A stretch of 40,851 bases of DNA from Bradymonadales bacterium (GCA_016931535.1 JAFGEP010000121.1:1-40851), one strand, 5' to 3'; numbered from the stretch's first letter, positions 1 through 8,752 are shown. Translations and numbers: made by a program. Notes: generated by a model not told the origin, from the letters alone.

Positions 1-1
1 A

Positions 2-370
2 GAGGAAGCCGCTCCGGCCGAGGAGGGCGAGGCGGTAGAGGAAGTCGCTCCGGCCGAGGAACCGGCTGCCGAGAAGAAAGCCAAGCAGGAAGAGGCGGTC
101 GAGCCGACCGAGGAGACTGAGGAAGCGGCTCCGGCCGAAGAAGCTGCTCCAGCTGAGGAAGAAGCCCCGGTAGTGGAGGAAGGAACCGCCGAGGGAACCG
201 GTGGTGAAGAGGCCGCTCCGGCAGAGGAAGCGGCTCCGGCAGAGGAAGCGGCTCCGGCTGAGGAAGCGGCTCCGGCCGAGGAAGCGGCTCCGGCCGAGGA
301 AGCGGCTCCGGCCGAAGAAGCGGTTCCGGCCGAAGAAGCGGTTCCGGCAGAAGAGCCCGCTGCTGAATGA
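2..370 (+). CDS. C-terminal acidic Glu/Ala/Pro repeat tail of an unidentified protein (5' end outside window)
   Basis: The reading frame is open from the first bases to a TGA at 368-370, so this is the 3' end of a larger gene. All 122 visible residues are low complexity: Glu, Ala and Pro with a few Lys, Val, Thr and Gly. From about position 206 the protein consists of eight hexapeptides of the form EEA(A/V)PA, then a degenerate ninth. No folded domain is visible, so the protein cannot be named. Tails of this kind occur at the ends of several housekeeping proteins, including some ribosomal proteins, and in linkers of envelope proteins, but nothing here chooses between them. The repeat leaves other frames open as well (one reads Arg/Lys-rich); the Glu/Ala/Pro frame is preferred because it is open across the whole segment and its codons vary mostly at third positions. 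Confidence 0.7.
   Translation, partial: EEAAPAEEGEAVEEVAPAEEPAAEKKAKQEEAVEPTEETEEAAPAEEAAPAEEEAPVVEEGTAEGTGGEEAAPAEEAAPAEEAAPAEEAAPAEEAAPAEEAAPAEEAVPAEEAVPAEEPAAE
206..367 (+). repeat. 18-bp tandem coding repeat (EEAAPA units)
   Basis: Nine consecutive 18-base units encode EEAAPA or EEAVPA, the last diverging to EEPAAE. Units differ mainly at synonymous positions (ccg gca / ccg gct / ccg gcc, gag / gaa). This suggests expansion by slippage or unequal exchange followed by drift under selection for the peptide. Confidence 0.85.
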
Positions 371-610
371 TCCCGGGGCCACGTGGCCTCTCTTCAAACC
401 TCTTCGTTCCAGCTTCTTCTATCTTGTCGATCACTCCATCTGCCGCTCAGGCATCCAGCGACCGGTTCCAGCACTTATCGGCCTGCGGCTGGAGAGGCCG
501 GTGTCCTCGAGCCGTTCGGGTGGGATCGCCTGGCAAGCTGCATGGTCGACTGGAACGACTATCCAAAAAGAACAAAGGGAAGTGGAGGGGGGCGAACTGG
601 CCAGCCGGGA

Positions 611-1636
611 TTAGATCTTGGCGGTCGGCCCGTCGCCCTTCTGAAAGCGGAGATACTCTTCGACGAAGTCAGCGCTTCCCATGATGACGGGGACCCGCTG
701 GTGCAGGTCGTTGGGGACGATGTCCAGGATATTCTCGGTGCCCGTGGTAGCTATTCCTCCCGCCTGCTCGACGAGAAAGGCCATTGGAGCGGCCTCGTAC
801 AGCAACCTGAGCTTGCCCTGGCCGTGAACGGGATCGCGCCGGAAATCGCGGGGGTGCATGAATATGCCGCCGTACAGGAGCGTGCGGTGGACATCGGCGA
901 TCATGGAGCCGATATAGCGGCCCTGGTAAGGTCCTCCGCTTTCCGGAGACTTGACGTACTCCACGTAACGGCGGGTGTTCTCGTCCCAGTAGCGGGAGTG
1001 TCCCTCGTTCACGCTGTAGATCTTCTTTCCCTTGCGCGGCATCTGGATGTTGGGGTGGGAGAGGAGGAACTCCCCCACACTCGGATCGAGCGTGAAGCCG
1101 TGGCAGCCTTGTCCGGTGGAGTAGACCATCATGGTGCTGGAGCCGTACACGACATAACCGGCAGCAACGATCTCCCTGCCGGATTGCAGCACGTCGTCCA
1201 GGGTTCCGTCTCCGCTTTCGGTTTTCCGCTTGAGGATCGAAAAGATGGTGCCGACAGAGACGTTGGCATCGATATTGGAGGAGCCATCGAGCGGATCATA
1301 GCAGAGGACGTACTTCCCCTTGGGGTAGCGCTCGGGGATCCGGATCAGCTTGGCCTCCTCCTCGCTGGCCATACAGCACAAGTGTCCGTCGTGCTCGAGG
1401 GAGCGACAGATCACATCTTGGGCGAACCGATCCAGCTTGGTGACCTCGTCGCCGGTGACGTTAGTCTCGCCCTCCAGGCCGAGTATGTTGATCAAGCCGG
1501 CTCGATTGACCGATCGACTGATGACCTTGAAGGCGAGGGTGAGATCCCAGAGTAAACCGGTGAGGTCTCCCGTGGCGGAGGGGTGACCGTGCTGCATTTC
1601 AACCAGGTGCCGTTGAACCGAAATCACGTTAGGCAT
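611..1636 (-). CDS. fbp: Fructose-1,6-bisphosphatase, class I
   Basis: Hydrolyses fructose 1,6-bisphosphate to fructose 6-phosphate and phosphate in the cytoplasm, the irreversible gluconeogenic step. The 341-residue product has the normal length for the class I family. It carries the metal-site acidic run SEEE (about 91-94), the signature DPLDGSSNID (about 114-123) and the C-terminal KLRLLYEAAP...EQAGG region, all characteristic of class I. The frame extends upstream to 1717, but ATG 1636 is chosen because an AAGAGGTGGGAG ribosome-binding site lies just before it and family homology begins there. It is divergent from the heparinase-like gene, so likely has its own promoter. A PPi-type phosphofructokinase gene lies about 4.5 kb away and acts on the same substrate pair. 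Confidence 0.96.
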   Translation of the reverse strand: MPNVISVQRHLVEMQHGHPSATGDLTGLLWDLTLAFKVISRSVNRAGLINILGLEGETNVTGDEVTKLDRFAQDVICRSLEHDGHLCCMASEEEAKLIRIPERYPKGKYVLCYDPLDGSSNIDANVSVGTIFSILKRKTESGDGTLDDVLQSGREIVAAGYVVYGSSTMMVYSTGQGCHGFTLDPSVGEFLLSHPNIQMPRKGKKIYSVNEGHSRYWDENTRRYVEYVKSPESGGPYQGRYIGSMIADVHRTLLYGGIFMHPRDFRRDPVHGQGKLRLLYEAAPMAFLVEQAGGIATTGTENILDIVPNDLHQRVPVIMGSADFVEEYLRFQKGDGPTAKI

Positions 1637-1794
1637 GTTTGAACTCCCACCTCTTGGACCCGTACCACACAGGTTGAGCTGTTTCCATACGGGGGAGCAA
1701 TGGCTTTCTCGCATCAAGATGTCAAGGGGTAATCGCTGATCGGCGGGCGCGGGAGGGATGACGGCGTGCAGCGGTATGCCCGACCTGCGACCCG

Positions 1795-1824
1795 TTGCGC
1801 TCGATCGGCACCATCGGCTAGGCT
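1795..1824 (+). promoter_or_regulatory. Possible sigma-70-type promoter of the heparinase-like gene
   Basis: TTGCGC (1795-1800) and TAGGCT (1819-1824) are separated by 18 bases. They lie about 30 bases before ATG 1857, which has a clear GAGGAGA site. The -10 match is poor, so this is only a candidate. Confidence 0.22.
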
Positions 1825-1856
1825 ACCAGAGCGGCCATATCGTGAGGAGATTGCTC

Positions 1857-4181
1857 ATGTCCGTCTATTTCACCGAGCCAGCTGTCAGGAGAGCCGCAGG
1901 ATGGCCCACTGCGATACCGCCCCTTCTATTGGCCATGCTGTGTTGGATGGGGTGTGGGAATGAGAGCGACGGCCAAGAAGTGTCTCCAGACAGCGGACAT
2001 GCAGAGGACCTTGGGGTCGAGGAAGATACCCTGTCGGATCCTTCGCTTGAGGAACCCTCCGCATCCGACGTGCCGGAGGATGAAGCGGGCGAGCTCGTTC
2101 TGGAAGATCTGGTGGCGGAGAGCGACCTGGACGAACCAGAGGTCGAGCCCTTTGGGGGTCCACTGTCCCTGTACGAGGGGAGCCAAAGGCCATTCTTGAT
2201 GTTCGATGCCGATGACCTGCCGGGCATCCGCGAGCGGATCGCGGTGGAGGGTTCGGTGGCGGCCCTGTTGTGGTCCCGTATTGGGACCTTTTGTGACCGA
2301 GAGGTGCGGATCCGACCGGAGGCGACGGTGTACGATCCGTATACCGAGCAATGGAACGCGAACATCGCCAGGGCCTGCGCCTTCCAGGGGTTGGTGGGGG
2401 AGGATGCCGAGCGCCTGAGGAGGGGGGCGACCGTCCTGTTGGCGATGCAGACCGATGTGCATCACACTTCGACCGCCCCCGACTCGATCGACAAGTCGAC
2501 CATCCTGGGTGGACCTGCGGTGATGGGGTATGCCCAGGCCTACGATCTGCTGATGGCTCAGCCTGAGTTGGCGTTCGCCACGGCTGAGGAGGCAGAGCTG
2601 GCCCGCTCGCTGCTGGTGGAGCACGCGGACCGGCTGCGGGACTTTTACCTGGTGGATTGGCGGGCATTGCTGGTGTTGACCCGCAACAACCACAACATCA
2701 AGCACGCCGCCGGTGTCGGCATGGCGGCGCTGGCGGTTCCAGAGGATGAAGGGGCGCTCGATCGGCTCAGCTTCGGGGTCACCGAGCTGATGTACCACCT
2801 GTTTACCAGCCAGACCACGGTGGACGGGGGCTATGCCGAGGGGCCGGCTTACCTCCAGTACTCGGCGGTGAGCTACTTCCCGTTTTTGTATGCACTCCAC
2901 CGGGGGCTAGATGGGGGTTCCATCGACCTGTGGCACAGCTGCGCCACGACACTGGACGACACCTGTAGGCCGCAGGTTCGCAGCGTCTCGGATCCCTGGC
3001 TGGACGAGCGCTTCGGTCCCCTGCATGGATGGGCGTTTCACATGACCATGCCCAACGGGAGCCTGATCCCGCTGGACGACACCCGGGGAGGGGTCTTTGC
3101 CTGGCCTTTCGTGGAGGCCCAACTGCCCGGAGGTCCCTGGATGTACTACTGGCACCACGGGCGGCCGCCATACTCGACCGGCGCCTCGCTGGATCTGGCG
3201 ATGGATACCATCGCGTTGCCGATCGACCTGGAAGAATGGAGGGATCCGGGGGAGACCGAGCCGCTGGCTGTGGTGCTGCCGGAGGCGGGGCAGGCGGTGT
3301 TTCGAACCGGCTTCACGGCGGAGGACGGATACCTGCTGCTGCTGGGGGAACACGGAAAGGCGCGGCTCGGTGGGCACGAGCACCCCGACGCGACCAGCTT
3401 CTCCTGGTACGCGGGCGGCTGTTATGCCTTCATCGATACCGGCTACTTCGGCTACACCGAGCGCCTGGAGACCGCCGTGGCGGACCAACACAGCCTGGTG
3501 CTGGTCGATGGATCGGGACCCCCCACCGGTTTGCTGGGTGGTCTGGGGACCGGAGTAGACGCCTATCTCGAAGGGTGCGAGATCGAGGACACCCCGCTGC
3601 CAGGCTGCAGGGTCAGGACCGAGTACCAGGGGGCGAAGGTCCACCGCCACCTGGTCGCGGTGGGGGATCGGGCCGTCTTGCTGGTGGATCTCCTGGCTCG
3701 AGGGACGTCGGCTACCTTCCAGCACCTGTTGCATGGCGGAGCGCCGCAAGAACAGGCGGAACTGACCGCCACCGGGGCCCTCTGGACCATCGGTGGCAAC
3801 CTGTTCGAGGCGGTGGTGGTCAGCCCCGGCAACGAGCTGGAGTACAGCCTGGCGGAACGGGTGGATACCTCGACTTCGGCACAGCGGCACGCGGTGCTGA
3901 GCTCGATCGCACCTTCGGTTCCCCGAGTCGCTTTTCTGACCCTTCTGTTGAGACAAGATCCGTCGGCCATGTTGCAGACCACAGCCGACTCCAACCCGTA
4001 CGGAAGCACCATCCAGGTGACCATGGGCGATCGGCAGCTCCTGCAGGCTTCCCTGTGCACGGAGGAGACGGAATGCGAGTGGGGGTTCACGCTGGATATC
4101 GAGGGAGGAGCGGACGGCTTGCTGCCGATAGTCGACGAGGACCTGCACCGTCACTGGGACCTGGTCGGGACCGGCTGGTGA
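1857..4181 (+). CDS. Heparinase II/III-like polysaccharide lyase, probable exported lipoprotein
   Basis: Predicted to cleave a uronic-acid-containing polysaccharide by beta-elimination outside the inner membrane; the substrate cannot be read from sequence. An N-terminal hydrophobic segment ends in WMGC (a weak lipobox), followed by about 60 very acidic linker residues. Then comes an alpha/alpha-toroid-like region with NNHNIKH (N277, H279) and GGYAEGPAY (Y326), which match the catalytic Asn/His and Tyr positions of alginate lyase and heparinase II/III families. The C-terminal beta region has GHEHPD (507-511), matching the GHxHxD signature of Hepar_II_III. The start at 1857 is set by GAGGAGA at 1844-1850; the frame is open further upstream to 1758. 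Length is 774 residues, long for the family because of the linker. It is monocistronic and convergent with the next gene. Confidence 0.82.
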   Translation: MSVYFTEPAVRRAAGWPTAIPPLLLAMLCWMGCGNESDGQEVSPDSGHAEDLGVEEDTLSDPSLEEPSASDVPEDEAGELVLEDLVAESDLDEPEVEPFGGPLSLYEGSQRPFLMFDADDLPGIRERIAVEGSVAALLWSRIGTFCDREVRIRPEATVYDPYTEQWNANIARACAFQGLVGEDAERLRRGATVLLAMQTDVHHTSTAPDSIDKSTILGGPAVMGYAQAYDLLMAQPELAFATAEEAELARSLLVEHADRLRDFYLVDWRALLVLTRNNHNIKHAAGVGMAALAVPEDEGALDRLSFGVTELMYHLFTSQTTVDGGYAEGPAYLQYSAVSYFPFLYALHRGLDGGSIDLWHSCATTLDDTCRPQVRSVSDPWLDERFGPLHGWAFHMTMPNGSLIPLDDTRGGVFAWPFVEAQLPGGPWMYYWHHGRPPYSTGASLDLAMDTIALPIDLEEWRDPGETEPLAVVLPEAGQAVFRTGFTAEDGYLLLLGEHGKARLGGHEHPDATSFSWYAGGCYAFIDTGYFGYTERLETAVADQHSLVLVDGSGPPTGLLGGLGTGVDAYLEGCEIEDTPLPGCRVRTEYQGAKVHRHLVAVGDRAVLLVDLLARGTSATFQHLLHGGAPQEQAELTATGALWTIGGNLFEAVVVSPGNELEYSLAERVDTSTSAQRHAVLSSIAPSVPRVAFLTLLLRQDPSAMLQTTADSNPYGSTIQVTMGDRQLLQASLCTEETECEWGFTLDIEGGADGLLPIVDEDLHRHWDLVGTGW

Positions 4182-4279
4182 TCTCGAGGTCTGCCGAGTC
4201 CGGCGACACGCCGACCAGGGCGATGGCCTCTGCCGACTGCGCAGGCCGAAAGCCCGGCGGGGCGAATGGGGGCGCCGGC

Positions 4280-5905
4280 TCAAGGTGTTTCGAGGAACAA
4301 CCCGCAGTCCCACAGATCCGCCAGACGATCGAGCCAGGTAGCTGCCTCGGGGGCGACACGAGAGGGATCGAGCAAGACATAGCGCACCAGCTGCTCGACC
4401 GCAGCATCCGGATCGCTGTCCACCAAGGCTAACCCCGCCGCCAGGAACTGTTGGCGATAGGCGTCGTACTGCTGGCGGACGATGGTCTGGACCGTCTGTA
4501 CAGCCCGATCCTTGAGCAGCTCGGTGAGCGTCCTGGGATTGTAGGGGTACTGGAGGGGGTCATGGGCCAGACCGACGTGGGGGAAGCCGTCGTGGGTCTG
4601 GTCATGGGTCCGGGTGGTGAGCTGCTCGACCAGGGATAGAGGAGGCTGGTCTGTCGGTTGGACCTGGGCGTCGAACCTGGCAGTGGCGGTCAGAGTGTAC
4701 TCCCTGATCTCGTAGGGAAAGTCGGCCCAGACCTCCTGGACCACGGTGGGGGGGGTATCTCGCAGGCGTTCTCGGGCGTACTGGAGGCGCTCCCTCTCTC
4801 GAAGAAGCCGCCCCCTCTCGTTCTGGAGGTTTCGAGTGGCGTAGTCCCAGCGGCCAAAGTAGCTGTCCCGGTCATCTTGATCCCGATGGCGGTTCAACTC
4901 CACCTCTGCCCGGTGGGCCTCCTCCTCCGCCTGGAGTACCTGGCGTTCGCGGTAGAGCACGTCGCGTTCCGCCTGCTCCACGTTCCACAGGACCGAGCTG
5001 TAGGCAGGATTGGGGAGGGTCTCGTACCCTTGTAGATAGGTCTGGTAGGCGATACGGGTGGTGTAGCTCTCTTCCAGATCGGGTTCTTCCAGCGAGGCGA
5101 GCACGCTGACCCGCGCCTGGTCGGGTGTGACCGGGCTGGCCAGCAGTCCTGCGGGCAATCGGGGGATCGCGCGGTCCGCCAGCAGACCGAAATGCTGCAC
5201 GGTGAAGGGGAAGGTCAGCTCCTCTTCCAGTGCCTGGCGCAGTTCGGCAGAGCGGGCATGGCTCTCCCGGTCGTCGAACAGATCGCGATGCTCGATCCAG
5301 CTGACCAGCGCCATCCCCGGTCGATTCTCTTGTTCGGCCGCGATGGCCCTGGCCCGGATCCGCTCGGCGAAGCCGGCCCTGGCCCGGATCCGAAGCGTGT
5401 TGGTCTCTGCATCCCGAGGAAAGGCCCGCTGAAAGGTCATGGCTTCCTCGAACGCCTGCCGGTGGTGGCCGGAGGCGAGAAGGCTTGACAGACGGGCCAC
5501 GCCCTGGAGGCGGATGCTCTCCAGGCTGTAGGCCAGGGTGGGGTCATCCGGCAGCAGGGCGACCTCGGGCTGGATGACCTGGATGGCCCCCGCGACATCG
5601 TCGCGCTGGAGAAGCTCGTTCACCCTGGAGGCGGTGACCTGGGCCAGCTGCTGCTCGGCCTGGATCAAACGAACGCGGGCCTGGGTATTGTTGGGATCTT
5701 CGACCAGAGTCGCCCGGTAGTTCACCACGGCGTTGTGCCAGTCGCCGGACGATTCGGCGCTGACCGCCTGCACATAGGTCTGGCTCGGACCACAGCCGAC
5801 CGGGAGAGCGATCAGGGCAATGAGCAGTAGTGTCCAGATGGGGACCAGGCGGTGGACAGGTGGCTTCGACCGGGCTGCAGGTGATTTCGATCTAGCGGTA
5901 TTCAT
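4280..5905 (-). CDS. Exported lipoprotein with helical N-terminal repeats and a coiled coil, function unknown
   Basis: Not recognised as a named family. The 541-residue product starts with a basic n-region, a hydrophobic segment and the lipobox LPVGC (Cys38), so the mature form should be a membrane-anchored lipoprotein. Residues about 40-160 look like tetratricopeptide-type helical pairs (for example GDWHNAVVNYRATLVEDPNNTQA). Residues about 310-375 are a charged coiled coil rich in Glu and Arg. The last third is mixed alpha/beta with no recognisable motif. A scaffold or protein-interaction role in the periplasm is inferred only. It contains an in-frame duplication (RIRARA twice) near 5345-5392. 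It is divergent from the phosphofructokinase gene and convergent with the lyase gene, so likely transcribed alone. Confidence 0.8.
   Translation of the reverse strand: MNTARSKSPAARSKPPVHRLVPIWTLLLIALIALPVGCGPSQTYVQAVSAESSGDWHNAVVNYRATLVEDPNNTQARVRLIQAEQQLAQVTASRVNELLQRDDVAGAIQVIQPEVALLPDDPTLAYSLESIRLQGVARLSSLLASGHHRQAFEEAMTFQRAFPRDAETNTLRIRARAGFAERIRARAIAAEQENRPGMALVSWIEHRDLFDDRESHARSAELRQALEEELTFPFTVQHFGLLADRAIPRLPAGLLASPVTPDQARVSVLASLEEPDLEESYTTRIAYQTYLQGYETLPNPAYSSVLWNVEQAERDVLYRERQVLQAEEEAHRAEVELNRHRDQDDRDSYFGRWDYATRNLQNERGRLLRERERLQYARERLRDTPPTVVQEVWADFPYEIREYTLTATARFDAQVQPTDQPPLSLVEQLTTRTHDQTHDGFPHVGLAHDPLQYPYNPRTLTELLKDRAVQTVQTIVRQQYDAYRQQFLAAGLALVDSDPDAAVEQLVRYVLLDPSRVAPEAATWLDRLADLWDCGLFLETP
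5345..5392. repeat. 18-bp direct repeat at 30-bp spacing inside the lipoprotein gene
   Basis: GGCCCTGGCCCGGATCCG occurs at 5345-5362 and again at 5375-5392. The 30-base offset is ten codons, so the duplication stays in frame and gives RIRARA twice in the protein. Confidence 0.85.
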
Positions 5906-6095
5906 TGAACAAACCAGGATCTGTGAAGGTTCGTGCGTCCGTGGCGATCATACCGCTTTGACGGCTCGAGGGAGGCAAAATTCTATCGCCTCCAGCGCGG
6001 ACAAGGGTTGACGGGAGGGATGGCAATTCGGGGTAGACCTGGGAGAGGGGAGGGATTATTTTCACACATCAACCCAAACCAAGGTCAGGGCAGGT

Positions 6096-7385
6096 ATGAC
6101 GGAAAAACAGGGACGGATGGGAATACTGGTGGGGGGCGGACCCGCTCCCGGCATCAACAGCGTCATCGGGGCTGCCACGATCCGCTCCTGGCTGTCCGGG
6201 TGCGAGGTGATCGGGATCCAGGATGGATTCAAGTGGATCATGCAGGGAGATGCAGGGCACTGGATGCTCCTGACCATCGAGGGCGTGAGTCGGATCCACT
6301 TCAGAGGGGGGTGCCATATCGGGATCTCCCGTGCCAACCCGACCAAGAACCCGGCCCATGTCACCAATGCGGTGGAGACGCTGCTGGCCCTGGGGATCGA
6401 CAAGCTGATCACCATCGGCGGTGACGACACCGCCTTTTCGGCCATGAAGCTGGAACAGGAAGCGCGGGATCGGATCCATGTGGTCCACGTGCCCAAGACC
6501 ATCGACAACGACCTGGACCTGCCGCCGGAGGTGTTCACGTTCGGCTTTCAGACAGCCAGACACTACGGGGTGGAGGTGGTCCAAAACCTGATGACCGATG
6601 CCAAGACCACCTCCCGCTGGTACTTCGTCATCACCATGGGTCGCAAGGCGGGTCACCTGGCGATGGGGATCGGCAAGGCTGCCGGCGCGACCTTGACCAT
6701 GATCCCGGAGGAGTTTCCTCCCGGTGAGTTGACCTTGAAGGAGCTGGTGGACAACCTGGTGGTCGCCATTCTCAAGCGGATGGCCATGGGGCGCCTGGAC
6801 GGGGTGGCGGTGCTGGCCGAGGGGTTGGTGGAGAGCCTGAAGGAAGAGGATCTCAAGCACATCGCTACCCACGAGATCGATGAGCATGACCACATCCGCC
6901 TGGCCGAGATCCGGATCGGCGAGATCCTGAAGCGGGCGACCCGCAAGCGGTTGCAGGAGTTCGGCCTGGACAACGCCATCGTGTCGAAGAACATCGGCTA
7001 CGAGCTGCGGTGCGCCGATCCGATCCCCTTCGACCTGGAGTACACGCGCGATCTCGGCTACAGCGCGGCCAAGTACCTGCTGGAAGGGGGGAACGCCTCG
7101 CTGGTGGCCATCGAGGGAGGCCACTTCCGCGCCATTCCGTTCATCCAGCTCATCGACCCCTACACCGGAAAGATGGCGGTGCGAATGGTGGACATCAACT
7201 CCACCCGCTACAAGATCGCCCGGCGATACATGCTCCGCCTCCGGCGCGATGATTTCCACCCGGAAAACCGCCCCTTGCTCGAGAAGATCGCTGCCGTCGC
7301 CGGTCTGACGGTCGACCAGTTCACCGAAGAGTTCCAGTACCTGATCCGCCACGAACCTCCGCCCATCTCGCTCAGACCCTGGTAG
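6096..7385 (+). CDS. 6-phosphofructokinase, PfkA family, pyrophosphate-dependent type
   Basis: Phosphorylates fructose 6-phosphate at C1 in the cytoplasm. The family fold is shown by GGGPAPGIN (from residue 13), the catalytic PKTIDND (133-139, catalytic Asp137) and MGR (181-183), which binds the sugar phosphate. Two positions decide the phosphoryl donor: GGDDT has Asp111 where ATP enzymes have Gly (GGDGS), and Lys134 replaces the Gly of PGTIDND. In characterised enzymes this Asp/Lys pair blocks ATP and selects PPi, making the reaction reversible. Length is 429 residues, typical of the longer PPi group and more than the 320-residue bacterial ATP enzyme. ATG 6096 is the only reasonable start; its ribosome-binding site (CAGGGCAGG) is modest. 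Donor specificity is inferred from family knowledge, not shown. Confidence 0.93.
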   Translation: MTEKQGRMGILVGGGPAPGINSVIGAATIRSWLSGCEVIGIQDGFKWIMQGDAGHWMLLTIEGVSRIHFRGGCHIGISRANPTKNPAHVTNAVETLLALGIDKLITIGGDDTAFSAMKLEQEARDRIHVVHVPKTIDNDLDLPPEVFTFGFQTARHYGVEVVQNLMTDAKTTSRWYFVITMGRKAGHLAMGIGKAAGATLTMIPEEFPPGELTLKELVDNLVVAILKRMAMGRLDGVAVLAEGLVESLKEEDLKHIATHEIDEHDHIRLAEIRIGEILKRATRKRLQEFGLDNAIVSKNIGYELRCADPIPFDLEYTRDLGYSAAKYLLEGGNASLVAIEGGHFRAIPFIQLIDPYTGKMAVRMVDINSTRYKIARRYMLRLRRDDFHPENRPLLEKIAAVAGLTVDQFTEEFQYLIRHEPPPISLRPW

Positions 7386-7466
7386 CAGGTTCGCAGATCC
7401 CATCCGGGGGGTCGACACCAACCTTTGCCCATCTCTCCCAGCCCCGGCGGGGTGGTTCCATTTCCG

Positions 7467-7481
7467 ATCCCCTAGGGGGAT
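7467..7481. repeat. Short perfect inverted repeat after the phosphofructokinase gene
   Basis: ATCCCC-TAG-GGGGAT forms a 6-bp stem with a 3-base loop, about 80 bases after the phosphofructokinase stop codon. No T-run follows, so it is not a standard intrinsic terminator. It could stabilise a 3' end or bind a protein; neither is shown. Confidence 0.4.
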
Positions 7482-7498
7482 TCCGGACGCAAGCTGCC

Positions 7499-7527
7499 TT
7501 CCAAAGTGGTTGCCGGTTTGCTATACA
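7499..7527 (+). promoter_or_regulatory. Possible promoter of the aminotransferase gene
   Basis: TATACA at 7522-7527 is the best -10-like hexamer between the two plus-strand genes, with a weak TTCCAA 17 bases upstream. It would give a leader of about 110 bases before ATG 7647. Confidence 0.25.
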
Positions 7528-7646
7528 GCCGAACCGACAGGTAGGAGCAAAACCGGGTAGTCGAGCCGTCAAGGCAACTCGGCTTCTGCACAGAATGCGC
7601 GGTCGGCGGATGGCATCCCAAACCCCCTAACGGCAGGGAGCAGGTC

Positions 7647-8729
7647 ATGGAACTCCAGATTACATGCCTCGATCAATCCGAATGGCGTCCTCTACCGTCC
7701 GACGAGTCCAAGCTCGGATTCGGACGGCACTTCTCCGACCACATGTTCCTGATGGAGTACACTCCCGATCGTGGCTGGCACAATGCGCGCATCGAACCCC
7801 GCCACCCGCTCTCTCTGGATCCGGCGACCATGGTGCTGCACTACGGACAGGAGGCGTTCGAGGGGTTGAAGGCCTACCGGGGCCAGGATCGGGGGATCTA
7901 CCTGTTCCGCTACCGGGACAACCTGCAGCGATTGAACAACTCAGCAGAACGGCTGGTCATGCCGACCTTTGACATCGACTTCGTCGCTTCGGCCCTGAAA
8001 AAGCTGGTTCTGCTGGATCAACGCTGGATTCCGACCAGCCCGGGCAGCGCCCTGTACATCCGTCCCAACCTGATCGCCACCGACCCCTTCATCGGCGTGC
8101 GACCTTCCCGGAACTACCTCTTGTACATCATCGTCGGGCCGGTGGGAGCCTACTACCCCGAAGGGTTCAACCCGGTGAGCATCTACGTGAGCGACCATTA
8201 TGTCCGCGCGGTGAAAGGGGGCATCGGGGCCGCCAAGACGGGTGGCAACTACGCCGCCAGCCTGGCCGCTCAGCGGGAGGCCCAGCAGCAGGGGTTCACG
8301 CAGGTGCTCTGGCTGGACGCCATCGAGCACCGATATGTCGAGGAGGTGGGCACCATGAACATCATGTTCGTGATCGACGACGAGATCGTCACCAGCCCAC
8401 TGACCGGCTCGATCCTACCCGGCATCACCCGAGAGGCGGTCATCACCATCGCCCGCCACTGGGGGTTGAAGATGGTCGAGCGGATGCTCGGCATCGACGA
8501 GGTGGTCGAGTGCGCCACCAACGGCCGGCTGACCGAGTGCTTCGGCACCGGCACGGCAGCCATCATCTCGCCGGTGGGCAGGATCCACTACATGGGCAAG
8601 ACCCATACAGTGGCCGACGGCCAGACCGGCCCCATCTCCAAACGGTTATACGATTACATTCTCGGCCTCCAGTACGGTCGGATCGAGGATCCCTTCGGTT
8701 GGGTCGAGCGGATCGATCTGGCCGGCTAG
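7647..8729 (+). CDS. ilvE: Branched-chain amino acid aminotransferase
   Basis: Class IV PLP-dependent transaminase that interconverts leucine, isoleucine and valine with their 2-oxo acids using glutamate/2-oxoglutarate, in the cytoplasm. The 360-residue length and the motifs HYGQEAFEGLKAYR, SALYIRPNL, KGGIGAAKTGGNYAAS (PLP-binding Lys197), NIMFV and ECFGTGTAA match the longer IlvE/BCAT II-type branch of the family. ATG 7647 has a good GGCAGGGAG ribosome-binding site. It follows the phosphofructokinase gene by 261 bases and is probably transcribed separately. It is convergent with the next gene, only 23 bases apart. No other branched-chain biosynthesis gene lies in the window. Confidence 0.95.
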   Translation: MELQITCLDQSEWRPLPSDESKLGFGRHFSDHMFLMEYTPDRGWHNARIEPRHPLSLDPATMVLHYGQEAFEGLKAYRGQDRGIYLFRYRDNLQRLNNSAERLVMPTFDIDFVASALKKLVLLDQRWIPTSPGSALYIRPNLIATDPFIGVRPSRNYLLYIIVGPVGAYYPEGFNPVSIYVSDHYVRAVKGGIGAAKTGGNYAASLAAQREAQQQGFTQVLWLDAIEHRYVEEVGTMNIMFVIDDEIVTSPLTGSILPGITREAVITIARHWGLKMVERMLGIDEVVECATNGRLTECFGTGTAAIISPVGRIHYMGKTHTVADGQTGPISKRLYDYILGLQYGRIEDPFGWVERIDLAG

Positions 8730-8752
8730 CGCCTCGACGCCATGTTCTGAGG

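Noticed and set aside
377..388. Palindrome GGCCACGTGGCC just after the first gene's stop codon.
   Set aside because: Only 4-5 pairs can form with a usable loop, and there is no T-run; too weak to call a terminator.
201..614. Arg/Lys-rich frame overlapping the EEAAPA repeat.
   Set aside because: A frame-shifted reading of the tandem repeat; basic periodicity comes from the 18-base unit.
383..1555. Plus-strand frame of about 390 codons covering the fbp gene.
   Set aside because: Antisense to an unambiguous fructose-bisphosphatase, with no domain and no ribosome-binding site.
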